Shown piece by piece: positions 1 through 5,616 of a stretch of 6,658 nt of DNA. Both the position numbers and the translations under genes were made by a program. The stretch is from Marinosulfonomonas sp. PRT-SC04 (GTDB lineage: Bacteria > Pseudomonadota > Alphaproteobacteria > Rhodobacterales > Rhodobacteraceae). The stretch's first letter is position 1. Each line of letters starts with the position of its first letter. The stretch is from positions 1 to 6,658 of the forward strand of contig JPUR01000231.1 in assembly GCA_001321835.1 (NCBI GenBank). The letters are read 5' to 3'. The notes beneath the pieces were generated by a model. It searched no databases. It was not told the DNA's origin and worked only from the letters and a program-made list of their open reading frames with translations.

Positions 1-1
1 A

Positions 2-154
2 CGCGAATTTCCAGAGTTGCGCAAACGCTATTGGGGTCAGCGGTTTTGGGCGCGGGGATATTTCTCGACCACCAGCGGAAATGTCACGGACGATGTGATA
101 CTTCAGTATCTGGAATTACATTCCAAACGGGAACCTACCGGCATCTGCCGGTAG
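2..154 (+). CDS. tnpA: IS200/IS605-type Y1 transposase TnpA, C-terminal fragment (5' end outside window)
   Basis: The reading frame is open from the window edge to TAG at 152-154 and gives the last 50 residues of a protein whose start lies upstream. Seen: an RYWGQRFWARGYF stretch (fragment residues 9-21), then SGNVTDDVI and QYLELH near the end. Known of the family: this is the C-terminal part of the single-domain HUH/Y1 transposases of IS200/IS605 elements, which cut and join single-stranded DNA through one tyrosine. Tyr36 of the fragment (codon 107-109) is the expected nucleophile. The residue four further on, Gln in IS608 TnpA where it helps bind the metal, is His40 here; some TnpA proteins have His at this place, so this alone does not mean inactivity. 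No stop or frameshift is visible in the part present. Whether the whole gene is intact, and whether a tnpB accompanies it, cannot be seen. Confidence 0.85.
   Translation, partial: REFPELRKRYWGQRFWARGYFSTTSGNVTDDVILQYLELHSKREPTGICR
135..154 (+). repeat. Perfect hairpin at the right end of the IS200/IS605-type element
   Basis: Arms CTACCGGC (135-142) and GCCGGTAG (147-154) are perfect inverted complements around a four-base ATCT loop. The right arm ends exactly on the TAG stop of tnpA, so the last residues of the transposase and the hairpin share the same bases. IS200/IS605 elements lack terminal inverted repeats and instead carry subterminal hairpins that TnpA binds; this one has the right position and form for the right end. 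The cleavage point should lie a few bases downstream, perhaps in the TCGTTCAG following position 154, but I cannot fix it. A role as transcription terminator is less likely because no T-run follows. Confidence 0.75.
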
Positions 155-191
155 TCGTTCAGTAAATACTGTAAAATCAATCTCTTAAGAA

Positions 192-237
192 GAACATGCA
201 AAAGGAATTACCAACATGCAAAAGCTTTTGCATGTTC
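192..237. repeat. 24-base perfect palindrome with an additional direct copy of its left arm
   Basis: The 12-mer AACATGCAAAAG occurs at 193-204 and again at 213-224. Its exact reverse complement CTTTTGCATGTT follows immediately at 225-236, making 213-236 a perfect 24-base palindrome. The first copy also pairs with the inverted copy, extended by one base pair (192-204 with 225-237), leaving a 20-base loop. Two mutually exclusive structures can therefore form. It is followed by CGGGTTTTG, which gives only weak terminator character. It could be a binding site for a dimeric protein, a recombination or element-end structure, or a terminator for the upstream transposase gene; the sequence does not decide. 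Confidence 0.8.
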
Positions 238-323
238 GGGTTTTGAATTATGACTTGCCAGCCAGGGCAATCAGCCCCTTAAACCCCTTATAAATATGCC
301 TTTATGACCCTATGAGCGGCGGT

Positions 324-352
324 TTGACAATCCAGTGGCCAATCCTCATAGT
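324..352 (+). promoter_or_regulatory. Candidate sigma70-type promoter pointing right, with no gene behind it
   Basis: TTGACA at 324-329 is a perfect -35 hexamer. Seventeen bases later CATAGT (347-352) matches four of six positions of TATAAT. Transcription would begin near 359 and run into DNA with no open reading frame, towards the antisense side of the tRNA gene. Chance occurrence is possible in AT-rich DNA. Confidence 0.35.
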
Positions 353-507
353 CGCTTCAATCGGTCTTAAACAGCTCTTTTTGGTGTTTACTGAATGACA
401 AGCGGTCCGCTCTGTTGGTACGCTGCATTATTGATTATTTTCTTTTAAAAACAGTGCCTCAACTCAGAACAGCGCGCTTCAACTCGGGTGTGCTCATTAC
501 TGCAAGT

Positions 508-539
508 ATCTGTGTCACCTTACATCTGTGTCACCTTAC
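508..539. repeat. Perfect 16-base tandem duplication
   Basis: The unit ATCTGTGTCACCTTAC is present at 508-523 and again at 524-539 with no differences and no spacer. A recent slippage event in non-coding DNA explains it simply; a paired protein-binding site is the alternative. Confidence 0.85.
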
Positions 540-669
540 AATGCCCAAGATATATTGTGGGCACTAAGGCCACAATTGAGCGCTTGGTTCAGTTTTGTAC
601 CCTGAAGTGTACCCCAACCCTAAGGAAATTAAAAATAATGATTAATCTCAGATCGTTAGCCGATAATTG

Positions 670-759
670 TGGCGGAGGAGCAGGGATTCGAACCCTGGGA
701 GGACTCTCACCCTCGTCGGTTTTCAAGACCGGTGCATTCGACCACTCTGCCACTCCTCC
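670..759 (-). tRNA. tRNA-Ser, anticodon UGA, CCA encoded
   Basis: Read on the minus strand, the gene starts GGAGGAG (759-753) and ends CTCCTCC, discriminator G and CCA (CCA at 672-670), so the seven-pair acceptor stem is complete. The T-arm is CAGGG-TTCGAAT-CCCTG (697-681). The anticodon loop is CTTGAAA (727-721) with anticodon TGA at 725-723, which reads UCA and other UCN serine codons. A long variable arm, with GAGG/CCTC able to pair, is the class II feature expected for serine. The outermost anticodon-stem pair (27-43) appears as C-A rather than a Watson-Crick pair; the other four pair normally. Length with CCA is 90 bases. It is transcribed away from the operon that starts at 985. No clear promoter boxes were identified upstream of it. 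Confidence 0.95.
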
Positions 760-769
760 GACTAGACCG

Positions 770-781
770 TCCCTATAGGGA
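770..781. repeat. 12-base perfect palindrome just upstream of tRNA-Ser
   Basis: TCCCTATAGGGA is its own reverse complement. It lies 11 to 22 bases upstream of the tRNA 5' end on the minus strand, where the -10 region would be expected, and contains TATAGG on that strand. I found no good -35 hexamer at the proper distance, so calling it a promoter would go too far. Confidence 0.5.
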
Positions 782-822
782 ACGATCTGATTCTTAAAGC
801 ACCTAATTCATGGGGAATTTCG

Positions 823-844
823 CCGACATCGCCCCGACATCGCC
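823..844. repeat. Perfect 11-base tandem duplication in the control region
   Basis: CCGACATCGCC occurs at 823-833 and immediately again at 834-844. It sits between the divergent tRNA-Ser gene and the lipoprotein operon. It may be a simple duplication or two adjacent protein contact sites one helical turn apart. Confidence 0.8.
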
Positions 845-973
845 ATGCACTCTTCCCATGAAACACCAGTGGCGCTACACTGCTGCCAAACACATCAAAA
901 AAGGTGTGTGTTATATCGAGTGATTACGCCGAAAATCGGTGGTTGAGCGTCACAAAGATGGCGCAAAATATAA

Positions 974-978
974 GAGGG
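974..978 (+). promoter_or_regulatory. Shine-Dalgarno site that sets the lipoprotein start
   Basis: GAGGG ends six bases before the ATG at 985 and is the only good ribosome binding site near the three possible starts. The in-frame GTG at 904 and ATG at 958 have nothing comparable, and starting at either would bury the lipoprotein signal behind 27 or 9 extra, partly charged residues. Confidence 0.7.
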
Positions 979-984
979 CAAGGC

Positions 985-1854
985 ATGACAAACAGGCATT
1001 TTGGGGTTTGGTCAACGATCGGGAAGCTCTCGCTTTTGACCAGCGTGGCATTCACACTGGCCGCCTGCGAGGATGGTCAAACCTTCAACCCCTTCAAAAA
1101 GAACAGCAATCAAAGCCAAGCTGCGGCACCGGCCGACAGTAAATTGACCCGTCTGGTCGAACGCGATGTTGAATCACCGGATGTGTTTCAAGTGACGGAT
1201 ACTGGCCTTTGGGACGGGCGCCCCTCATTGGGCGGCGTCTGGGTTGCGCATCCGTCAGTGACAGACCCCGAGCGGGTGATTGTCCGCAACACCGCCAACG
1301 GAAAATTCGTCATCGGCGCATTGTTTCGCCGCGAGCGTGAGAACCCAGGGCCGAAACTTCAGGTGTCCTCAGGGGCCGCCGAGGCGCTCGGGATGTTGGC
1401 GGGCCAACCCGCCAAGCTGAACGTGACCGCCCTGCGCCGCGAAGAGGTGCCCGAAGCCGTGCCCACACCAAGCGGCCAAACGCTGGATGCGCCTGAAACC
1501 ATCAAAGAAACAGCGCTGGACCCAATCGCATCCGCCGCCGCAGCCATCGAAGCCGCCGATGCAAAACCAATGCCCAAACCCGTTGCAAAACCGGCAGCCC
1601 TGCCAAAATCTGTATCTTCCTTGACCAAGCCTTATATTCAGATCGGCATTTTCAACGTACAATCCAACGCAACAGGAACCGCTGAAACCATGCGCAAAGG
1701 CGGAATGGTTCCGATTATCAAAGAGCAGGCCAGCCGTGGAAAAACATTTTGGCGTGTGTTGATTGGCCCAGCTGGAACAAAAAGCGAGCGCACGACATTG
1801 CTGAATAAAATCAAAGGATTGGGCTTTGCCGACGCCTATTCCGTCACCAATTAA
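985..1854 (+). CDS. SPOR-domain lipoprotein with a degenerate RlpA-like double-psi beta-barrel
   Basis: The predicted product has 289 residues from the ATG at 985. Residues 1-28 form a lipoprotein signal: Arg/Lys early on, a hydrophobic stretch at about 15-26, and lipobox LAAC with Cys28 as the lipidation site. After a polar linker, residues about 81-152 resemble the RlpA barrel: VAHPSV at 87-92, then an RVIVRNTANGK strand and turn, and GAAEALGM at 130-137. An Ala/Pro/Lys-rich linker leads to a SPOR domain at about 216-287 (PYIQIGIFNV to FADAYSVTN), which in this family binds glycan strands stripped of stem peptides, usually at the septum. RlpA of Pseudomonas is a lytic transglycosylase; of the residues I recall as important there (Glu, Asp, His), only the His (His89) is kept, the other two aligning with Gly78 and Ser81. 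A non-catalytic, structural role is therefore likely. It precedes dacC by 18 bases, which fits work on peptidoglycan. Confidence 0.85.
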   Translation: MTNRHFGVWSTIGKLSLLTSVAFTLAACEDGQTFNPFKKNSNQSQAAAPADSKLTRLVERDVESPDVFQVTDTGLWDGRPSLGGVWVAHPSVTDPERVIVRNTANGKFVIGALFRRERENPGPKLQVSSGAAEALGMLAGQPAKLNVTALRREEVPEAVPTPSGQTLDAPETIKETALDPIASAAAAIEAADAKPMPKPVAKPAALPKSVSSLTKPYIQIGIFNVQSNATGTAETMRKGGMVPIIKEQASRGKTFWRVLIGPAGTKSERTTLLNKIKGLGFADAYSVTN

Positions 1855-1872
1855 TATACGGACAAACGCTCT

Positions 1873-3045
1873 ATGAACCTGCGCGCTCTGCCCCTGATTT
1901 TACTGCTGGCCCTGCTGTCCGCGACCCTGCCTTTACGGGCCCAATTTGATACACGGGCAACGGCGGCTTATGTGATCGACCACACCACCGGCACGGTGCT
2001 GTTGGCCAAAGACGCCGACTTGCCGCTGCCACCTGCATCGATGTCGAAATTGATGACCCTGAATATGGTGTTCGAGGCGCTGGAAGATGGGCGCTTGCTG
2101 CTGAATGACCTCATTCCGGTCTCGCAACACGCGATGGATTATCAAGGCTCGACCATGTTCCTGAACACCTCAGACCGTGTCAGCGTCGAGGATCTGATCC
2201 GCGGTGTGATCGTGCTGTCGGGCAATGACGCCGCCGCAGTTTTGGCCGAAGCGCTGTCCATTGATGGCACCGAGGCCGGGTTTGCGCGGATGATGACGGT
2301 GCGGGCCAAAGAGCTTGGCATGACCAATTCGCACTTCACCAACTCGAACGGCTGGCCACAGGCGGGCCACCGGATGAGCGTGCATGATTTGGCAATTTTA
2401 GCCAACCGGTTGATCACCCGCTTTCCAACCTTCTACCCTCTATTTTCCGAAACCGAATTCCTGTTTGATGGCCGCGCCCCGCAAAATAAATACAACCGCA
2501 ACCCATTGTTAAAGTTGGGCATTGGCGCCGACGGTCTTAAAACCGGCCACACCTCGGAAGCGGGCTATGGTTTGGTTGGGTCAGCCAAACAGGGCAACCG
2601 GCGCATTGTGTTCGTGATTTCCGGCCTAAAAAGCGCCAAAGCCCGCGCCGAAGAGGCCGAGCGTATCGTCAATTGGGCCTTCCGACAATTCGTTGAAAAA
2701 CAAGTCGCGCCAAAGGGTCATATGCTCGCACAGGCTGATGTCTGGATGGGCGAAGTCAGTCGCGTTGGTCTGGTGGCGCCTGATGATTTGCGCCTGCTGG
2801 TGCCGACCCTGAACCGGGATAAACTGGAGGCAACAATCAGCTATCGCAGCCCGATTGAGGCGCCGATCAAACAAGGTCAGCAACTGGCCGAATTGGTAAT
2901 CAAACGCGGTGGCGGCCTGCCGGATGCCCGCCTGCCACTGGTGGCGGATCGCGGCATTGCGCGGGGCGGTTTTTTACCCCGCCTACGCACCGCGACCAAA
3001 CTGCTGTTAAAACAAATCGCCGGGAGCGCGCAGGACTTGTTATAA
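1873..3045 (+). CDS. dacC: D-alanyl-D-alanine carboxypeptidase, PBP5/6 type (serine peptidase family S11)
   Basis: The 390-residue product trims the terminal D-Ala from peptidoglycan pentapeptides in the periplasm, limiting new cross-links. A Sec signal peptide ends at about residue 23 (LPLRA before Gln24). All three penicillin-binding motifs are present: SMSK with the nucleophile Ser56 and Lys59, SGN at 116-118, and KTG at 223-225 followed by HTSEAGYGLVG. The catalytic domain spans about 27-272. The C-terminal PBP5_C beta domain follows at about 279-358 and includes APIKQGQQLAELVI. The last 20 or so residues (FLPRLRTATKLLLKQI) are basic and amphipathic, as expected of the membrane-surface anchor of this class. 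Length is normal. The ribosome binding site is weak (ACGGA at 1858-1862), so coupling to the upstream gene is plausible. Its TAA shares its last base with the tmk start. Whether DacA, DacC or DacF is the best name cannot be told from sequence alone. Confidence 0.93.
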   Translation: MNLRALPLILLLALLSATLPLRAQFDTRATAAYVIDHTTGTVLLAKDADLPLPPASMSKLMTLNMVFEALEDGRLLLNDLIPVSQHAMDYQGSTMFLNTSDRVSVEDLIRGVIVLSGNDAAAVLAEALSIDGTEAGFARMMTVRAKELGMTNSHFTNSNGWPQAGHRMSVHDLAILANRLITRFPTFYPLFSETEFLFDGRAPQNKYNRNPLLKLGIGADGLKTGHTSEAGYGLVGSAKQGNRRIVFVISGLKSAKARAEEAERIVNWAFRQFVEKQVAPKGHMLAQADVWMGEVSRVGLVAPDDLRLLVPTLNRDKLEATISYRSPIEAPIKQGQQLAELVIKRGGGLPDARLPLVADRGIARGGFLPRLRTATKLLLKQIAGSAQDLL

Positions 3046-3668
3046 TGAGCATAGGCAGCTTCATCACATTTGAGGGCATTGATGGCTCGGGCAAATCCTC
3101 GCAAGCCCGCTTGCTGTCTGAGGCCCTACAAACACAAGGCTTTGACACCCTGTTGACCCGCGAGCCGGGCGGCAGCGAGGGGGCCGAGGAAATCCGCCGC
3201 CTGCTGGTCGAGGGCGAGCCTGATCGCTGGTCGGCGGAAACCGAAATCCTGCTGTTCACCGCGGCCCGGCGCGACCACCTAGAGAAAACCATCGCACCCG
3301 CCTTGGCCGCCGGTAAAATCGTAATTTCAGACCGTTTCGCAGATTCAACCCGCGTTTATCAGGGGGCCGCACGGGCCGCGTTACGCGATGTGGTCGACGC
3401 GCTGCATACCCAGATGATCGGCCTTGAGCCGAACCTGACATTTATCATCGACATGAACCCGAGCGCCGCTCTAAGCCGTGGGCTGGCCCGCAAATCTGGC
3501 GAAGACCGATTTGAGGAATTGGGCTTGGGATTTCAGGAAAAATTGCGCGCCGGTTTTCTGGCCTTGGCCAAGGAATATCCCGACCGCTGCCATCTGATTG
3601 ACGGGGCCCGCGAGATCAACGTGATCGCGTCCGAGATCTTCAAAACGGCAAGCAGACATTTATCATGA
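3045..3668 (+). CDS. tmk: Thymidylate (dTMP) kinase
   Basis: The 207-residue cytosolic enzyme phosphorylates dTMP to dTDP with ATP, an essential step of dTTP supply. Seen: the P-loop GIDGSGKS at 11-18; REPGG at 39-43, typical of the family; DRF at 96-98 with Ser101 and YQG at 105-107, the DR(Y/F) region contacting dTMP; and the lid region ARKSGEDRFE at 148-157. Length and spacing of the motifs match bacterial Tmk. The basic residues in the lid rather than at the second P-loop position resemble the E. coli (type II) arrangement; that classification is inference. The ATG uses the last base of the dacC stop (TAATG), and its TGA overlaps the holB start (ATGA), so translation of all three is probably coupled. 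Confidence 0.96.
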   Translation: MSIGSFITFEGIDGSGKSSQARLLSEALQTQGFDTLLTREPGGSEGAEEIRRLLVEGEPDRWSAETEILLFTAARRDHLEKTIAPALAAGKIVISDRFADSTRVYQGAARAALRDVVDALHTQMIGLEPNLTFIIDMNPSAALSRGLARKSGEDRFEELGLGFQEKLRAGFLALAKEYPDRCHLIDGAREINVIASEIFKTASRHLS

Positions 3669-4795
3669 GCACCGACATTGACCGCCCCGAGCCCGACCGT
3701 ATCGAGGGCGCGCCGCACCCGCGCGAAACCCACTGCCTGATTGGCCAATCCAAGGCCGAAGCCTCGTTTCTCGAGGCCTACACGTTGGGGCGTTTGCATC
3801 ACGCGTGGCTGGTCACTGGCCCGCGCGGGGTTGGCAAAGCCACATTGGCGTGGAAATTGGCGCGCTTCTTGTTGGCCGAACCCGCTCAGGATGGGCCGTC
3901 AATGTTTGGCGACGCCACCCCGCCAACCAACCTTGATGTCTCGGATGATCATCCCGTGGCACGCCGCATGTTGGTGCTGTCCGAGCCGCGCCTGTTCCTG
4001 TTGCGCCGCGCGTGGGATGACAAAGCCAAGAAACTGAAATCGGTGATTACGGTTGATGAGGCACGAAAATTAAAAGGCTTTTTCTCCCTCTCCGCCGCTG
4101 ATGGTGGCCGGCGCGTGGTGATTATCGACACCGCCGACGAGATGAACGTCAATGCTGCCAATGCGCTGCTAAAACTGCTGGAAGAGCCGCCAGAGCTGAC
4201 CACTATGTTCCTAATCAGCCACCAACCCTCGCGGCTGTTGCCGACAATCCGCTCGCGTTGTCGCGAGCTGCGCTGCCATCCATTGTCACCTGAAAATATG
4301 GCCGACGCGCTGGCCAAAGCGGGTGCCAGCCCCAGCGCCACCCCGACCCAACTGGCGGCGCTTGCTGGCGGCTCCGTCGGCGAAGCGTTGCGCCTGACCA
4401 ATCTGGATGGCCTTGAGACCTATCAGGAAATTATCGGCCTGTTTTCCACCCTGCCGCAGCTGGATCGATCGCGCGCGTTGCGACTGGCCGAAAGCGTGGT
4501 CGGCAAAACCAAAGAGCCGCGCTATGATCTGCTGCTGGGCCTGATGGATCTGGTTTTGGCCCGTGTGGCCCGAGCAGGTATCAATGGCCCACCAGTGATT
4601 GAAGCGGCCAATGGCGAGGCGGCATTGCTGTCGCGGCTGGCCCCGAACCACCACGCAGCACGACGCTGGGCCGAATTGCAACAAAGCCTTGGGGCGCGGG
4701 CACGGCACGGAAAAGCCGTCAACCTTGACCCCGCCGCGCTCATCCTTGATATGGTTCTAAAGATCAACGCAACCGCGACAAAGCTTGCCGTGTAG
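3665..4795 (+). CDS. holB: DNA polymerase III subunit delta' (clamp loader)
   Basis: The 376-residue product is an AAA+ family member that works in the clamp loader with the tau/gamma and delta subunits to load the beta sliding clamp. Seen: the conserved entry LHHAWLVTGPRGVGKATLAWKLA, where 52-60 is a P-loop-like GPRGVGKAT; VITVDEARKL at 127-136; the Walker B-like VVIIDTADEMN at 151-161; ANALLKLLEEPP at 165-176; and SRC at 197-199, the signature supplying the arginine finger. The segment between the P-loop and the VDE region (about 71-125) has no cysteine, so the zinc module of E. coli delta' is missing and replaced by a different insert; I believe this is usual in alphaproteobacteria. Co-transcription with tmk is one of the most widespread bacterial gene pairs. 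The start overlaps the tmk stop by four bases. The C-terminal third is less conserved but long enough for the collar domain. Confidence 0.92.
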   Translation: MSTDIDRPEPDRIEGAPHPRETHCLIGQSKAEASFLEAYTLGRLHHAWLVTGPRGVGKATLAWKLARFLLAEPAQDGPSMFGDATPPTNLDVSDDHPVARRMLVLSEPRLFLLRRAWDDKAKKLKSVITVDEARKLKGFFSLSAADGGRRVVIIDTADEMNVNAANALLKLLEEPPELTTMFLISHQPSRLLPTIRSRCRELRCHPLSPENMADALAKAGASPSATPTQLAALAGGSVGEALRLTNLDGLETYQEIIGLFSTLPQLDRSRALRLAESVVGKTKEPRYDLLLGLMDLVLARVARAGINGPPVIEAANGEAALLSRLAPNHHAARRWAELQQSLGARARHGKAVNLDPAALILDMVLKINATATKLAV

Positions 4796-4806
4796 AAGGC
4801 CAATTC

Positions 4807-5616
4807 ATGACCCAAATAATACCCGAGATTACCGACAGCCACTGCCATCTGGATTTCCCAGATTTTGCGGATGAATTGCCGCAAGTGATTGAGCGCGCCT
4901 TGGCGGCAGGGGTCAAACGCATGGTCACGATCTGCACAAAACTGCGCCAAATTGATCAGGTGCGCGCCATTGCCGAGGCCCACGCGCCAGTGTTTTTTGC
5001 CGCTGGCACCCACCCGATGAGTGCCGCCGATGAGCCGCTGGCAACGGTTGAGGAATTGGTGGCCCTAGCCGCGCATCCCAAGTTCGTTGGCATCGGCGAA
5101 ACCGGTCTGGATTACCACTACACCGTCGAGAGCAAAGACATTCAAAAACAAAGCCTGCGCATCCATATCGAGGCCGCCCGCCAAACCGGCCTGCCGCTGA
5201 TCATCCACGCGCGCGCCGCCGATGATGACATGGCGCAGATCTTGGCCGAGGAACATGCGGCGGGGGCTTATTCTTGTGTCATGCATTGTTTTTCTTCCTC
5301 GGCACCGCTGGCCAAAGCAGCACTGGATCTGGGGTTCTATCTGTCGATGTCAGGCATCTCGGCCTTTCCAAAATCCACCGCGCTGCGCGAGATTTTCGCC
5401 GCAGCTCCAGTGGAGCGCATCTTAATCGAAACCGACGCGCCCTATCTGGCCCCGCCGCCACATCGCGGCAAACGCAACGAGCCAGCCTACACCGCTTTCA
5501 CCGCCCGCATCGGGGCTGAAGCTTTTGGCATGGAATACACCGATTTCGCCCGCCAGACCGAGGCCAACTTTGAGCGTCTATTCACCAAAGTCGCCGCCTA
5601 TAACGGGGCCGCGTAA
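4807..5616 (+). CDS. tatD: TatD-family metal-dependent deoxyribonuclease
   Basis: The 269-residue product has the amidohydrolase-type TIM barrel of TatD/YcfH nucleases, cytosolic enzymes with metal-dependent DNase activity linked to repair and DNA turnover. The metal ligands appear in order: DSHCHLDF with His12 and His14; GTHP at 67-70; GETGLDYH with Glu98; IIHAR with His134; MHCFSS with His160; and ETDAPYLAP with Asp210. HRGKRNEP at 219-226 and the NFERLF end are also typical. Length is normal. A good ribosome binding site, AGAAGG at 4794-4799, begins within the holB stop codon and lies seven bases before the ATG, so it can be translated independently although only 11 bases separate the genes. 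In many bacteria metG stands between holB and tatD; here it does not. YcfH-type is more likely than true TatD; the exact biological substrate is unknown. Confidence 0.92.
   Translation: MTQIIPEITDSHCHLDFPDFADELPQVIERALAAGVKRMVTICTKLRQIDQVRAIAEAHAPVFFAAGTHPMSAADEPLATVEELVALAAHPKFVGIGETGLDYHYTVESKDIQKQSLRIHIEAARQTGLPLIIHARAADDDMAQILAEEHAAGAYSCVMHCFSSSAPLAKAALDLGFYLSMSGISAFPKSTALREIFAAAPVERILIETDAPYLAPPPHRGKRNEPAYTAFTARIGAEAFGMEYTDFARQTEANFERLFTKVAAYNGAA

Larger units (their letters stand above)
1..160 (+). mobile_element. Right end of an IS200/IS605-family insertion sequence (partial)
   Basis: This combines the TnpA C-terminus (2-154) and the right-end hairpin (135-154). The left boundary is outside the window and the right boundary is approximate, set a few bases beyond the hairpin as is usual for this family. 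Elements of this type insert without target duplication, 3' to a short specific sequence, so no direct repeats are expected. Confidence 0.7.
155..669. other. Gene-free AT-rich stretch between the IS end and tRNA-Ser
   Basis: I find no convincing gene here on either strand. The only longer frame (488-778) runs through the antisense of the tRNA and is an artefact. The base composition is visibly more AT-rich than in the operon. Seen within it: the palindrome cluster at 192-237; a direct repeat CCCCTTA at 275-281 and 284-290; an inverted pair CTATGAG (310-316) and CTCATAG (345-351); a promoter-like TTGACA at 324-329; an 11-base palindrome at 401-411; a 16-base tandem repeat at 508-539; an imperfect 20-base palindrome at 543-562; and TGTACCC twice at 596-602 and 608-614. 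I see no strong terminator for the leftward tRNA, only a short stem and a T-rich minus-strand stretch near 629-640. The composition and position beside a tRNA 3' end fit old mobile-element debris; that is inference. Confidence 0.6.

Noticed and set aside
213..245. The 24-base palindrome as a rho-independent terminator of tnpA
   Set aside because: The stem is AT-rich with no proper loop and is followed by CGGGTTTTG rather than a T-run. Possible, but not supportable as the primary call.
629..650. Possible CtrA site with two TTAA boxes
   Set aside because: The boxes are nine bases apart instead of the seven required, and the following C is missing, in plainly AT-rich DNA.
488..778. A 96-residue open frame on the plus strand
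   Set aside because: Its distinctive part (GGAGIRTLGG...) is the antisense translation of the tRNA-Ser gene, a well-known false protein; it also spans repeat-rich non-coding DNA.
904..984. Longer N-terminus for the lipoprotein from GTG 904 or ATG 958
   Set aside because: No ribosome binding site supports either, and both would place a polar extension before a complete lipoprotein signal. The ATG at 985 has GAGGG six bases upstream.
1359..1662. Minus-strand frames of 89 and 97 residues inside the lipoprotein gene
   Set aside because: They are low-complexity shadows of the Ala/Pro/Lys-rich linker and have no ribosome binding sites.
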